This document shows, piece after piece, positions 26,876 to 38,077 of a stretch of 64,000 nt of DNA. The notes below the pieces were generated by a model. That model had not been told where the DNA came from, did no database searches, and saw nothing but the letters and a program-made list of their open reading frames with translations. A program made the translations under genes and the position numbers. This DNA is from Asaia bogorensis. Lineage in GTDB: Bacteria; Pseudomonadota; Alphaproteobacteria; Acetobacterales; Acetobacteraceae. Each line of letters opens with the position of its first letter. Position 1 is the stretch's first letter. The DNA lies in NCBI GenBank assembly GCA_945868845.1, contig CAMBMS010000001.1, positions 62,001 to 126,000 on the forward strand. The letters run 5' to 3'.

Positions 26876-27625
26876 CTACTTCGCCAGCTGCGTACCGAGG
26901 AAGGCGAATACTTTACCCCAGCCATCCATCGCCTGATCGGGACGGTAAAGCGGGCGGTGCCAGTAAAAAATACCATGCCCGGCGCCATCATAGCGATGGA
27001 ACTCGTATGATTTGCCGTGCTTCTTCAGTTCGGCCTCATGCTGGTTGACCTGCACGGGGCTCGGCGCGCGGTCGTCATTGCCGAAAATACCTAGCAGCGG
27101 GCAGCTTAGATCCTTCGTCATGTCGATGGGCGCCACGGGTGTCTTCGCGTTCAACTCCTCTGCGCCCATCACTACGCGCCCACCCCAAAGTGCCACGCAG
27201 GCGTCGACATCGCGCTTCTGGCAGGCATAGATGAAAGCGTGCCGGCCACCGGAACAGGAGCCAAACAAACCAACCTTGCCATTGTGATTCGGCTGCGCGC
27301 GCGTCCATTTCACCGCCGCTTCGGTATCGCCAACCATCTGAGCGTCGGCGATGCCACCGTCGGCACGCACCGCGGCCGCAACATCGTCCGGATTGCCCTG
27401 GCCGGCGCGCTCATAAAGATTGGCACAGATCGCCAGATAGCCGTGATGCGCCAGCCGGCGCGTTGTCTCGATGTAGAACTCGCTCCAGCCCGGCAGGTGG
27501 TGCACCAACACGACACCCGGAAACGGTCCAGGGCCGGATGGCTTGGCCACGTAGGCGGTAATCGGGGTTCCTCCGTGCCCGTTGATGGTGATGTTCTCGC
27601 AGGTCATGCCGCTGTAGAATGACAT
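26876..27625 (-). CDS. Dienelactone hydrolase family protein
   Basis: 249-residue alpha/beta hydrolase. The nucleophile elbow GSCSGG (Cys in place of Ser, as in true dienelactone hydrolase) lies near residue 122, the acid is in GNDDRAP near residue 187, and the His in GAGHGIF near residue 220. The ATG at 27625 has a GGAGG site. Dienelactone hydrolase opens 4-carboxymethylenebut-2-en-4-olide in chloroaromatic breakdown; many homologues act on other esters or lactones, and no other ring-cleavage gene is in the window. Confidence 0.87.
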   Translation of the reverse strand: MSFYSGMTCENITINGHGGTPITAYVAKPSGPGPFPGVVLVHHLPGWSEFYIETTRRLAHHGYLAICANLYERAGQGNPDDVAAAVRADGGIADAQMVGDTEAAVKWTRAQPNHNGKVGLFGSCSGGRHAFIYACQKRDVDACVALWGGRVVMGAEELNAKTPVAPIDMTKDLSCPLLGIFGNDDRAPSPVQVNQHEAELKKHGKSYEFHRYDGAGHGIFYWHRPLYRPDQAMDGWGKVFAFLGTQLAK

Positions 27626-27901
27626 CGATTTCCTCCATGAATGTGGGTCGTGGGCCGCCCTCGGGCTATCGCAGCGCAGCGCGAGCAGTATTCGACGATC
27701 CCATAACGGACGCAAGGCATCGGCACCTATGCCCCGGCGGGCAGATAAAACTGGCTCACCCCCACCGGCATAGCCAAATCATGCCTCGGTGCCGGCGATA
27801 CTCTGCCCGCGCCTCGGCACGGGAGAGAGTTTTCGTCAACGCCACACTGGAAATCACACACTCCGACAAGTCATCGCTTATCAGGCACTACGCGTCTCGA
27901 T
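27626..27901. other. Gap between Ldh-family and DLH genes
   Basis: About 276 bases between two minus-strand genes. No open frame with a family signature, tRNA or clear repeat was seen. It should contain the promoter of the dienelactone hydrolase gene. Confidence 0.4.
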
Positions 27902-28933
27902 TCACCCGCCGTGATCGAGCTTTCCCTCGGCAAGGCAGCCAAGAGCAGCATGGATCTTAAGATCGATCTCGATCCCTTCGCGCACCAGCCGCGCCCGCGT
28001 CCGGTAACTATGTTCGCCGGGAATACGAATTTCCGAGACGCCCTGCATACGCGGCGTGGCTTTAATCGTCGCGATCCGTTTGCTGACCTCGCGCCGATAT
28101 TCTTCGGGCGATAGAAACAGATCCGGCTTGAAAGCCATGAACATGTAGCCACCCACCGTATCCGCGGGCCGCGCCCCGGCACTCAGGGCAGTCAGCGCGT
28201 CCATCGCCAGGGCCAGGCCGAATCCTTTATACCCGCCATCCGGGCCACCGAAAGGCAGCAGCGCGCCCCGCTGCGCCGTGCTGGCATCCGTCGTCGGCCG
28301 GCCGTCCGGCCCCAACGCGACACCGGCCGGGAGCGGCGTGCCGAGACGGGCACGGAATTGCAGGTCCGTCCCCATGAAGGCGGACGTGCCCATATCGATC
28401 ACCAGCGGATCGCCCTCAGTGGGGAAACCGAACGCGATCGGGTTGGTGCCAAGCGCCGGTCGGATCCCTCCGAACGGCGCCACCGCGGGCGGCGCCGCCA
28501 CGCTGTGGATCACCACTAGGCCGGCGCGAGCAATCATTTCGCAGTAATAGGCGCTACGTCCCGTCATCCAGGTATTGGCAAGGCAGATGATAGCAACGCC
28601 ACTTGCTTCCGCACGCTTGATCGTGGCCTCAGCAGCGCGATACGCGACGACCATGCCTGTATTGTTGCCGCCATCCATCAAGGCCGTCGCCACCGTCTCC
28701 CGCGACACGGAAATCGGTCGGCGCGGCAACCGGAAATCGGCGGCGTCCACAACATTCAAAAGTTTCGGTAAACCTGAATATTCATACCCGCACAGGGCGG
28801 CGTCCAGCACATGGTCCGTCAGGATGCGCGCATCTTCGGCGTCATATCCCGCGCCACGCATCGCCGCCTCGCCAAGGGCACGTGCCTGAGCAACCGTCAA
28901 TCGGATACGGTCGCGGGTGTTTCTTTCGGCCAT
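27902..28933 (-). CDS. Ldh family oxidoreductase (malate/L-lactate/ureidoglycolate dehydrogenase type)
   Basis: 343 residues of the LDH2/MDH2 fold, distinct from Rossmann dehydrogenases. Seen: the substrate-site GYEYSGLPKLL region, AAEATIKRAEASGVAII, the cofactor segment FGGIRPALGTNPIAFGFP, and GPDGGYKGFGLALAMD in the C-terminal half. Members reduce or oxidise 2-hydroxy acids with NAD(P). The frame extends to a GTG at 28993, but the ATG at 28933 matches the usual N-terminus. Substrate unknown. Confidence 0.87.
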   Translation of the reverse strand: MAERNTRDRIRLTVAQARALGEAAMRGAGYDAEDARILTDHVLDAALCGYEYSGLPKLLNVVDAADFRLPRRPISVSRETVATALMDGGNNTGMVVAYRAAEATIKRAEASGVAIICLANTWMTGRSAYYCEMIARAGLVVIHSVAAPPAVAPFGGIRPALGTNPIAFGFPTEGDPLVIDMGTSAFMGTDLQFRARLGTPLPAGVALGPDGRPTTDASTAQRGALLPFGGPDGGYKGFGLALAMDALTALSAGARPADTVGGYMFMAFKPDLFLSPEEYRREVSKRIATIKATPRMQGVSEIRIPGEHSYRTRARLVREGIEIDLKIHAALGCLAEGKLDHGG

Positions 28934-29362
28934 CGCCGCATCCTCGGTTTCGCCGGTGACATTGCAACCGTCACGCCGTCGTGGGTCTGTCACCTGCCCT
29001 CACGGATACTACGCCAAGCCCCCGATCCAAGAAAGCCGCCTCCCCGACCCAATCAGACCAACGTAAAAGCAGGCGGCCGTGCTCAGGCGGGGTGCCGTAG
29101 CGCTACCCGCGGGCAGCGAAACACTTGCGCCCATGCCGCCATGGTCGTGCCATCGCGCCAGGCCGCAGGCGCTCGATCAACAGCTCGAAACCACGCGTTT
29201 ATTCGGGCCCGCCAAACTGGCTGGCAAAAACACCTCCAGCAATACGACGAACTCATCGATGCTCGCCTCGCCCACGGCGCAGTGAATCTGCAAGGAAGCG
29301 TCACACGCCGTTAGCCGACGTCCTTGATCCAGATCAAATGCTGGCGGCGAGAGAGGGGAGAG
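28934..29362. other. Non-coding or decayed stretch of about 430 bases
   Basis: No frame in either strand gives a recognisable protein. Several short open frames on both strands exist, as expected for GC-rich DNA. It separates the Ldh-family gene from the BVMO operon and may be old gene remains. Confidence 0.4.
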
Positions 29363-31021
<1,659 letters not shown>

Positions 31022-31101
31022 GTTCCGATAGGCAGCCCCTCCGCCTATCGCCCCGACAGGCTATCCGCCGTTTCGCACATCACGCAAGAGCGGGGCCGTC
31101 G

Positions 31102-32274
31102 TCAGCCGGAAGGATGACGGCTCAAGATCAGTGTGGAATGAAAATTCAGGATGCCGCCATTGCCGCTGACCAGAACATAATCGTTGCGTGGTACCTGCCG
31201 CGCGCCACCCTGGCCGCGCGCCTGCACCACCGCCTCCGATAACGGTGTAAAGGCCCACATATAATAGCCAGATAATTGCCCGCCGCCCGTATTGGTTGGT
31301 AACGATCCTCCCGGCCCTAGTTTTCCGTCCGCCACGAAGGGCCCGCCCTCGCCCTTGGCGCAGAAGCCATAATCTTCCAGCGTAACAAGCACTGTATAAG
31401 TATAGCAGTCGTAAAGTTGGCATGTGCCGATATCGTCGCGGGTGATCCCCGCCATGCGAAACGCCATTTCACCCGAACGTTTCGCGCCAGTCTCCACCGC
31501 CGGATGGCGCGAGGTGTTGAGATTGTCACCCGGCGACGCGGTCGCATAACCTAGCACATGCACCGGCGGCTGCTTCAGGTCGCGCGCACGCTCAACCGAT
31601 GTCACGATCACCGCCACCGCGCCATTGGACACCAGGCAGCAATCGAACAGGCGCAAAGGCTGGGCGATCCAGCGGGAGTTGTGATGATCCGCCATCGTCA
31701 TCGGCGCCTGCATCTGCGCCCAAGGATTTAATTGCGCCCATTGGCGTTGCCCGACTGCGATAATACCGAGATGATCTTCTGTCGTGCCATAGAGATGCAT
31801 ATGCCGCTGCGCCGCCATTGCGTAACCCAGATTGGCGCCGAAATCGCCATAGGCCGCCTTCAATCCGGCCATGCCGCCCAGCGGGAACCGGTGCGGCCCG
31901 GAATAAGAAGCGCCCGCCCCGCGCGAAGGGGTCAGTGGCGCGTCCGCGTAGACCAGCACCACGGTTTTCGCCAATCCTTCGCGGATTGCCATACAGGCAT
32001 ATTGCATCATCGCCCCCGCGGTGGAGCCATAGCCGTTCATGACATTGATCAGGGTCAAGTTTTCAAAACCCAGCGCCATCTGCGTGCGCGGGTCCATATC
32101 GTTCGGGATATTCGCGTTGATCAACAAACCGTCGATGTCGTTCTTCGTCAATCCCGCATCATCCAGCGCCAGCGCGATCGCCTCGGCGGCGAAATCGACG
32201 GAGCGGCGGCCATAGATCTTGCCCATCGGCGTCACGCCGAGACCCACGATTGTGCCTTTTGGTTGGTTTGCCAT
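31102..32274 (-). CDS. Thiolase-like protein lacking the canonical nucleophile (SCP2/Ltp2-like)
   Basis: 390 residues with an overall thiolase fold of the SCP2/lipid-transfer branch: GTIVGLGVTPMGK, LALDDAGLTKNDIDGLLI, CQLYDCYTYTVLVTLEDYGF, and SLPTNTGGGQLSG. The position where thiolases carry the acyl-accepting Cys reads NGYGSTAGA, with Tyr82 at the Cys site, and the later Cys/His positions are also changed (VSGNGGILN, NTGGGQ). This fits the aldolase-type (Ltp2-like) members, which work with a Zn-ribbon/OB-fold partner, rather than true thiolases. That partner is encoded 14 bp upstream. Retro-aldol C-C cleavage of a CoA thioester is the best inference. Confidence 0.85.
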   Translation of the reverse strand: MANQPKGTIVGLGVTPMGKIYGRRSVDFAAEAIALALDDAGLTKNDIDGLLINANIPNDMDPRTQMALGFENLTLINVMNGYGSTAGAMMQYACMAIREGLAKTVVLVYADAPLTPSRGAGASYSGPHRFPLGGMAGLKAAYGDFGANLGYAMAAQRHMHLYGTTEDHLGIIAVGQRQWAQLNPWAQMQAPMTMADHHNSRWIAQPLRLFDCCLVSNGAVAVIVTSVERARDLKQPPVHVLGYATASPGDNLNTSRHPAVETGAKRSGEMAFRMAGITRDDIGTCQLYDCYTYTVLVTLEDYGFCAKGEGGPFVADGKLGPGGSLPTNTGGGQLSGYYMWAFTPLSEAVVQARGQGGARQVPRNDYVLVSGNGGILNFHSTLILSRHPSG

Positions 32275-32288
32275 GCTCGCTCTCCCGC

Positions 32289-32705
32289 TCAACCAGAGAC
32301 CGGACGAAATTTCGGAATACGGATATCATTGCCCACCTCTTCAAAAACCACCTCCAGCGCCATGCCGATGCGCAGCGCGTCATTGTCGATCCCAACGATG
32401 TTGGCGACCATGCGCACGCCCTCCGCCAGATCGATCTGCGACACGTTGTACGGCACCGATGACGCAAAACCCGGGTTCATCACCTGATGCATGATTGCGA
32501 ATGTGTAGAGCGTGCCGCGCCCGCTCGCCGGGCGCCATTGCAACGGCGCAACGAAGCAATGCGGGCAGCGTTCGCGCACCGGAAAACTCCAGCCATCGCA
32601 CGCCGTACAATGTTGCAGCATCAGCCTGCCCGCACGGGCGCCGTCAAAGAACGGCGAGGTGATCTCATCCGAAATGGGAATCGGTTTGGCTATTGTCTGT
32701 GACAT
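32289..32705 (-). CDS. Zn-ribbon / OB-fold (DUF35-type) protein
   Basis: 138 residues. A zinc ribbon with Cys33, Cys36, Cys47 and Cys50 (HCTACDG and RCPHC) is followed by an OB-fold acyl-CoA-binding domain (GRGTLYTFAIMHQVMNPGF and VPYNVSQIDLAEGVRM). DUF35 proteins form complexes with thiolase-fold enzymes and position the CoA substrate. A strong AAGGAG site precedes the ATG at 32705. It lies directly upstream of the thiolase-like gene in the same direction. Confidence 0.9.
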   Translation of the reverse strand: MSQTIAKPIPISDEITSPFFDGARAGRLMLQHCTACDGWSFPVRERCPHCFVAPLQWRPASGRGTLYTFAIMHQVMNPGFASSVPYNVSQIDLAEGVRMVANIVGIDNDALRIGMALEVVFEEVGNDIRIPKFRPVSG

Positions 32706-32801
32706 CGCGTTGCTCCTTGATGGCGCGTAGGTGGATGGGTTACCAGGATGGTGTTCGCGACAACGGCGGTCGCCCGCGCCGCTACCGTCTCTGGACACTT
32801 T

Positions 32802-33767
32802 CTATGCTGTGACGTCGCGCAGGAACGCATCCATACGCGTCGCCGCCCGTTCCGCCAGCCCGTTCGGAAACAGGGTGAAGCCATGTGCTCCGCCCGGATA
32901 GATCGCCAGCTCCGCCGGATTGCCCGCCGCGACCCAGCGTGCATGCATGAATAGCGTATCGTCCAACAAGGCGTCCTTGGTGCCGACGCTGAACAGCGCT
33001 GGGCACAGCCCCTTCAGATCCGCGTATAGCGGCGAGATGTCCGCCACCCGCCGATCCGTGACCGTTGGTAGGAACGCATTGTAGAATTGTTGCATATCGA
33101 TCGTGCGCAGCACCAACCTGGTATTGCCGAATGCGCTCTGGCTCGGAGTCATGGACAGATCGAACGCGCCGTAGACAAGATTCGCGCCGCGAAATCCTGT
33201 AAAACCATGGCGATCGCGCATCCGCAACACGGTCACCGCCGCAAGATGCCCACCGGCGGACTCCCCCCCCACTGTCAGCACGTCCGTGCCGAATTCGCGC
33301 AAGGCATTCTGGGTCAGCCAAGCCGCCGCCGCCTCACAATCGTCCGGTCCGGCCGGATACGGATGCTCGGGGGCCAAGCGGTATTCCACGCTGACCACTG
33401 CCAGCCCTGTCCGGTCCGCGATCCGTTCCAGCATGGGATCCTGCAAATCGGCGGCACCCAGCACCCAGCCGCCGCCATGTATATGCAGGTAAATGCCCTG
33501 CGGCTGGTCTGGCGCAATGATCCGTAGGGGAATTTGCGCGCCATCCTTCCCCTCGATCATGATCGCCCGCGCGCGCGCCGACATCACCGGAGCGGGAAAG
33601 GGCGCCCTTCCCTGCCGCCGGCCTTCGCGCGCCACTGTAACCCCTGTCACCCACCAGTCGGGCAGGCCGGTCATCACCCGGATCATGGTGTCATTCAGCG
33701 CCGCCGTTTCCGCGTCGATCGCGTCCGGCTGGAATAAAGCGGGGTCAAACGCTGGTGGTTTCGTCAT
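32802..33767 (-). CDS. Alpha/beta hydrolase, HSL (family IV) type
   Basis: 321 residues. Oxyanion-hole motif HGGG at residues 97-100, catalytic Ser170 in GGESAGGH, acid in GTKDALLDD near residue 262 and His in GGAHGFTLF near residue 292. The family hydrolyses short-chain esters. The ATG at 33767 follows GGAGGGCACGAGG. The open frame upstream to 34067 is not conserved. It heads the cluster with the OB-fold, thiolase-like and BVMO genes, and could hydrolyse the ester made by the BVMO. Confidence 0.88.
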   Translation of the reverse strand: MTKPPAFDPALFQPDAIDAETAALNDTMIRVMTGLPDWWVTGVTVAREGRRQGRAPFPAPVMSARARAIMIEGKDGAQIPLRIIAPDQPQGIYLHIHGGGWVLGAADLQDPMLERIADRTGLAVVSVEYRLAPEHPYPAGPDDCEAAAAWLTQNALREFGTDVLTVGGESAGGHLAAVTVLRMRDRHGFTGFRGANLVYGAFDLSMTPSQSAFGNTRLVLRTIDMQQFYNAFLPTVTDRRVADISPLYADLKGLCPALFSVGTKDALLDDTLFMHARWVAAGNPAELAIYPGGAHGFTLFPNGLAERAATRMDAFLRDVTA

Positions 33768-33782
33768 CCTCGTGCCCTCCGA

Positions 33783-34262
33783 AAACAAAGCCATGCTCTG
33801 GCGCCAGGGTGTGCCGGCCGCGCGCCAATGGCAACATCGCCTCGGCGGCACCATGCAGCCGGATAAGCCGTTTGGCCGGACCGCAAACTCCGCCTGTAAT
33901 CGTGCGCTCTTGGATAAGCACGACGTACGCGCCACAAACGGGGAGGACGCGCCGGAGATGCAGGCCCACAGCCATGGCAGCTGGTTGAAACGAGTCGTGC
34001 CGATGCCAGGGGTCAGCGTGGGCGTAACGCTGATCGCCGGACCGTTCCTGGTGATCGTGGCGCGCACGACATGCCCGGCGGATCCTGGCTGGAAACCACC
34101 AACTTGATGACCTGTGTCCTCTCGCCCAATGTCGGAGCGATCTCTTGGATTTACCCGCTTGGCCCCGCATGGCGGTCTACTGCCCTGGTTCGCGCGAAGC
34201 TATCTGGGCGTTTTTCTGGCATGGTTGGACATCTACAGCATGGGCGTAAGATCGCCGCGCTG
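33783..34262 (+). pseudogene. Possible decayed gene, family not recognised
   Basis: Between the esterase start and the next MFS gene, plus-strand codons from about 33783 to 34105 show the window's coding bias (G or C at third position) and a plausible protein (for example [19 protein letters not shown]), then stop. A second frame from about 34130 continues with [19 protein letters not shown] and [17 protein letters not shown] before a stop near 34262. The two could be one gene broken by a frameshift. I do not recognise the family. Confidence 0.35.
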
Positions 34263-34363
34263 AGCCTGGAACTCATCTATGTCGGAGGTGGCGCCGTCAA
34301 GCCACCGGACGGGAAAAGGGACGCTACCGACACTGGTGGCGAATGTTCTAGAATCAACGCCGC

Positions 34364-35584
34364 ATGCAGGATTGGAAAACCCTTCTCGCCATTCCGCGTT
34401 TCCGCGCGCTCTGGCTCACACTGGTCTGCAATAATATGGGCAGTTGGTGCGTGATCGCGGCGTTGCCGATCCTAGTCGCGAACCGGTTCGGTGCGGGCAG
34501 CGAACTGGTGCTTAGCCTCGGGCTGCGGCTGCTGCCGAAAATCCTTTTGGCGCCTATCGCAGGCGATCTGCTACGCCGCCGCGGCGCGGGGCACGTTGCC
34601 TCCATCGCCCTAGCTGGTAGCGCCGTTCTGACGGGCATCTTGCCCTGGTGCGAGGACTTTCTCCTGTTCCAGGCCACGATCGCCCTCATTGGCGTGCTGG
34701 ATGTGTTTGTCAGCCCGTCGCTATTATCACTGCGTGGCCCCGCAATGCCGGACGGCCTGCATATGGCGGGCAACACGCTTTGTTCCGTCGCGGATCGGTT
34801 AGCGAAATTCGTCGGGCCGATCCTGGGCGGCTTGACGTTGCTCGCCGGGTTTCCGGCGGCGTTCCTGGGATTTGCCTTGTTGATCCTGTGCGCGGCGGGC
34901 CTCGCGACACGCCTAGCCCCATTGCCACCGGAATCCACCGCACCCGACACCGGCTTGGCCGCCTTCTGGCGCGTTCCGGCAGAGGTCTTCGCGATGTTGC
35001 GGGCCGACCCGGTCATGCTGGGCCTCTTCATCGCCGCCGCCAGCTACATGATCATGCTGGGCGGGTTGCGTCCGTTCCTGTTCTGGGCCAATCGCGACTG
35101 GTTCGGCGCCTCCGATGCCATCTGGACCGGGTTGCTCGCTGCGCAAGGAATGGGCGCGTTGATTGGCGCGCTGGTCGCCGGCCTGTTTAACCGCGTCCTG
35201 CTAAGGCTGATGTCGGCCTATGTCCTGACTTTACTCACCGGCATCGTGGAAGGCGCACTGCATCTGGCGCTGCTGCTGACCGGTTCTGCCAGCCAGGCGA
35301 TGCTGGTGCTTGCCCTGGCGAGCATTCCCGAAATTCTCTCCACCGCAGCCTGGTTCACCGCCGCTCAGCAACGGTTGTCGCCACGCCAACAAGGCACGTT
35401 CTTTAGCCTAGCCATCCCGCTTTGGGATTGTGGCTTCGCGCTGGGGCTGCTGTCTGCCGGGCTGTACACGAACGACACGCTCAGCCTAGCTGGGTACTGG
35501 ACATTGGTTTCGCTGGGATCAACCTTACCCTTACTGCCCTTGCTGCTGTTTCACACTTGGCCTGGCATACGTGCGAAAACTTAA
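34364..35584 (+). CDS. MFS transporter
   Basis: 406 residues with about 12 hydrophobic segments. N-terminus WKTLLAIPRFRALWLTLVC is typical of the MFS_3 / enterobactin-exporter-like branch, with a LRLLPKILLAPIAGDLLRRR loop between TM2 and TM3. Cargo unknown; export is more likely than import in this branch. No clear ribosome site precedes the ATG. It converges on a second MFS gene. Confidence 0.85.
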   Translation: MQDWKTLLAIPRFRALWLTLVCNNMGSWCVIAALPILVANRFGAGSELVLSLGLRLLPKILLAPIAGDLLRRRGAGHVASIALAGSAVLTGILPWCEDFLLFQATIALIGVLDVFVSPSLLSLRGPAMPDGLHMAGNTLCSVADRLAKFVGPILGGLTLLAGFPAAFLGFALLILCAAGLATRLAPLPPESTAPDTGLAAFWRVPAEVFAMLRADPVMLGLFIAAASYMIMLGGLRPFLFWANRDWFGASDAIWTGLLAAQGMGALIGALVAGLFNRVLLRLMSAYVLTLLTGIVEGALHLALLLTGSASQAMLVLALASIPEILSTAAWFTAAQQRLSPRQQGTFFSLAIPLWDCGFALGLLSAGLYTNDTLSLAGYWTLVSLGSTLPLLPLLLFHTWPGIRAKT

Positions 35585-35723
35585 TCCGTTAGTGCCGGAT
35601 AATCAGGTAGTGCGGAGCGCCGGCCGGCAAACCACGCACCGTCGCATCGTCGTCCATCAGTTAGATCTTGCCGTGATCAGCCAGGGTATGCTCCTCCAGA
35701 ATCTAGGTTCACCATGCGACGCA

Positions 35724-36935
35724 CTATTCCGCCGCCGCCAGCGCGCGGGCCTGACGAGCCGCGAGACTCCGCGCGGTACCGGCGAAGAACACGCTAAGCA
35801 CGACGAAGCCGGCGGCCAGGATCAGCACCAGCTCCGGCCTGCCATGATCGATCAGGAAGCCGAACGGCACCGGCGTCAACGCCTGCCCGAAAGGCAGGCC
35901 GGCGGAGACGAAGCCGAACACTTTCCCGATTTGCCCCGGCGGCGCCGCGTCGCGCACCATCATATCGCGCGGCGTGCGGCTGGCGCCCATACAGATGCCG
36001 GCAGCAAACAACGTCGCGATGAGGAAAATATCGGGCATGTGCAACAGATCGGCTAGCACCAGCAGGCTGCCGGCGGAAAAGGTCAGCATGGCCACGAAGG
36101 GCAGTAGCCGGATATTCGGGCGATCGACGAAATATCCGCCGACCAGAACCCCCGCCGTACCGCCGGTCATATAAGCGGTCAGCGCCGAGGATGCGACGGC
36201 GATGTCGGTGCCGTGCACCGCATGCAGCACGGTGATCAGCCAGGACTGAATACCAGCGCCAGCCATCGCGCTCAGCATGAAAAACGCGAAGAAACCAAGC
36301 ATGACTCGCGACGTTACCAGTTGCCGCCCCGAAAGACCCGTCCCCGCCTCTCGCACCGCCGGGCGTGCCTGATCCACCAGTACGCGGCTTTGCAGGATGA
36401 TCGCGGCGACAGTGGGCACCCCCAGCAGCCCAATAGTAATCGCCGCGCTACGCCAGCCAAAACCCGTCATCAGCAATGTCATCACTGGAGGGGCCAGGGC
36501 GAAGCCGACATTACCGTTAAAAGTATGAAACGCGAACGCCTTGCCCATTCGTTCTTTCGGAATGGAGCCAGACAGGATAGCGTAATCTGACGGATGGATC
36601 ACCGAATTTCCGACGCCGGATAGCACCGCGCATAGCACGACCTGCCAGTAATCGGTGGCAAACCCCATGGCGGTGATGGAGAGCGACATCAACAGCGTAC
36701 CACCGATCAGGAACCGCCGCGCGCCATAGCGGTCCACCAGGAAGCCGACGGGAGTTTGCAGAATGGCGGTAGTAGCGGACATTAGCGCCACGGTCAGGCC
36801 GAGCTGGGAATAGGAGACGTCGAACGCGGATTTCCAGGCCAGAAACAAGGGCGGCAGCGACAGCACGTAGAAATGCGAAAGGAAGTGCGCCGTTCCGATC
36901 AACGCATTGACTCGCCAGACGTGGCCTTTCGACAT
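35724..36935 (-). CDS. MFS transporter
   Basis: 403 residues, about 12 TM segments. The TM2-TM3 loop has the MFS motif GFLVDRYGARRFL near residue 60 and the second half starts with ASSALTAYMTGGTAGVLVGG. Start ATG 36935 has a GAGG site; the upstream ATGs at 36962 and nearby are less likely. Resembles the fosmidomycin-resistance/oxalate-type single-operon carriers only loosely. Cargo unknown. Confidence 0.85.
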   Translation of the reverse strand: MSKGHVWRVNALIGTAHFLSHFYVLSLPPLFLAWKSAFDVSYSQLGLTVALMSATTAILQTPVGFLVDRYGARRFLIGGTLLMSLSITAMGFATDYWQVVLCAVLSGVGNSVIHPSDYAILSGSIPKERMGKAFAFHTFNGNVGFALAPPVMTLLMTGFGWRSAAITIGLLGVPTVAAIILQSRVLVDQARPAVREAGTGLSGRQLVTSRVMLGFFAFFMLSAMAGAGIQSWLITVLHAVHGTDIAVASSALTAYMTGGTAGVLVGGYFVDRPNIRLLPFVAMLTFSAGSLLVLADLLHMPDIFLIATLFAAGICMGASRTPRDMMVRDAAPPGQIGKVFGFVSAGLPFGQALTPVPFGFLIDHGRPELVLILAAGFVVLSVFFAGTARSLAARQARALAAAE

Positions 36936-37019
36936 ATCGTTACCTCGCTGCACGCCCATCACTGCCTATAAATACATAGTCTGCGAAGGCTGGGCCCGTC
37001 GTCAACGCGCGGTCGTGAA

Positions 37020-38072
37020 TTAGTTTAATCGGCAGGTCTCGGTGAGGGCCTGTTCGATCTGCGCGCTGACCCGTTCGATCGCGAACACGTCCTGCGCCTT
37101 GGTAAATCCATTGGCTGCCAGTGTGCTGGCCAGTGCAGGATCATCAAGGAGTCGGGCCAGGGCATCGGCCAGCGCCGCCGCATTCGCCACGGGCACCACT
37201 AGGGTATCAGTGTTCGGCACTAGAAAATCGCGCGGTCCCTCGCTGTCCGTCGAGACAACGGGAACCCCATGCGCGAAGGCTTCCAGCAACACGATGCCAA
37301 ACGGTTCATGCAGGGAGGGCAGACAGAAGATATCGATACCGACAAAGAAGGCCGCCTTGTCCGTAATCCAGCCCGGAAAGACGAGCACCGGATCCAGACC
37401 GACCGTCCGCGCCCGCGCTCGCAGGCGCTGCTCCTCGGCGCCCATGCCACCTAGCACAGCTCGGAACACGTAGCCGCGCTGGTGGAGCAGCGCCAAGGCA
37501 TCTATGAACACCGCAAAGCCTTTTTTCGGCACGAACCGCCCCATGGTGCCGATCACTGGCGGGCTGTGCCGGGCGCCGCGGCGCGGCCCGGAGCCAAGAT
37601 CAAACCTACCGAGGCGGATCATGTTCGGGATGTGGAAGATGCGATCCGAGGGCACGCCCAGGGCCGCCAGATGGCGCGCCAGATCGTTGGTGATCGCAAA
37701 CACCCCATCGGCCTGCGCCAGATGGCGAATGCGCGCGTTGTAGTTATGTGCGACCCCGACCAGGGGGCAAAAACCGTCAATAGCACGCCGGGCCATGGTA
37801 AAGGCCCGGCTACCATGGGTCAGTACGACGTCGGGACGCAGCATGCGCAACAACCGGCGCAACCGGTACGCGGCAAACCAGTCCCATTCCCCTAGATTGA
37901 CCAACGATCGGGTTTCGATGCCGATTTCTTGCAGTCGCGCGTTCACCGCCGCAAACGGATCGGTGATGGCAGTGACGCGATGGAAGCGGCCGGCTAGGCC
38001 TTCACTATAGTCGCCAAAAGCCTGCTCGATCCCACCAACGCCACGACCGAGCATGATATTGACGATATGCAT
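37020..38072 (-). CDS. Glycosyltransferase family 4
   Basis: 350 residues, GT-B fold. N-terminal MHIVNIMLGRGVGGIEQAF has the Gly-rich acceptor loop; the C-terminal nucleotide-sugar domain has VIGTMGRFVPKKGF near residue 183 and the EX7E-type motif SLHEPFGIVLLEAFAHG near residue 267-283, followed by PVVSTDSEGPRDFL. It transfers a sugar from an activated donor to a cell-surface polysaccharide or lipid. It lies 5 bp downstream of a damaged galE-like gene, consistent with an old sugar or polysaccharide locus. Confidence 0.9.
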   Translation of the reverse strand: MHIVNIMLGRGVGGIEQAFGDYSEGLAGRFHRVTAITDPFAAVNARLQEIGIETRSLVNLGEWDWFAAYRLRRLLRMLRPDVVLTHGSRAFTMARRAIDGFCPLVGVAHNYNARIRHLAQADGVFAITNDLARHLAALGVPSDRIFHIPNMIRLGRFDLGSGPRRGARHSPPVIGTMGRFVPKKGFAVFIDALALLHQRGYVFRAVLGGMGAEEQRLRARARTVGLDPVLVFPGWITDKAAFFVGIDIFCLPSLHEPFGIVLLEAFAHGVPVVSTDSEGPRDFLVPNTDTLVVPVANAAALADALARLLDDPALASTLAANGFTKAQDVFAIERVSAQIEQALTETCRLN

Positions 38073-38077
38073 GGCAC

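Noticed and set aside
28934-29362. Possible transposase or regulator remains
   Set aside because: Short frames on both strands gave no recognisable motif and no inverted repeats were seen.
31732-32487. 251-codon plus-strand frame opposite the thiolase-like and OB-fold genes
   Set aside because: Antisense shadow without motifs.
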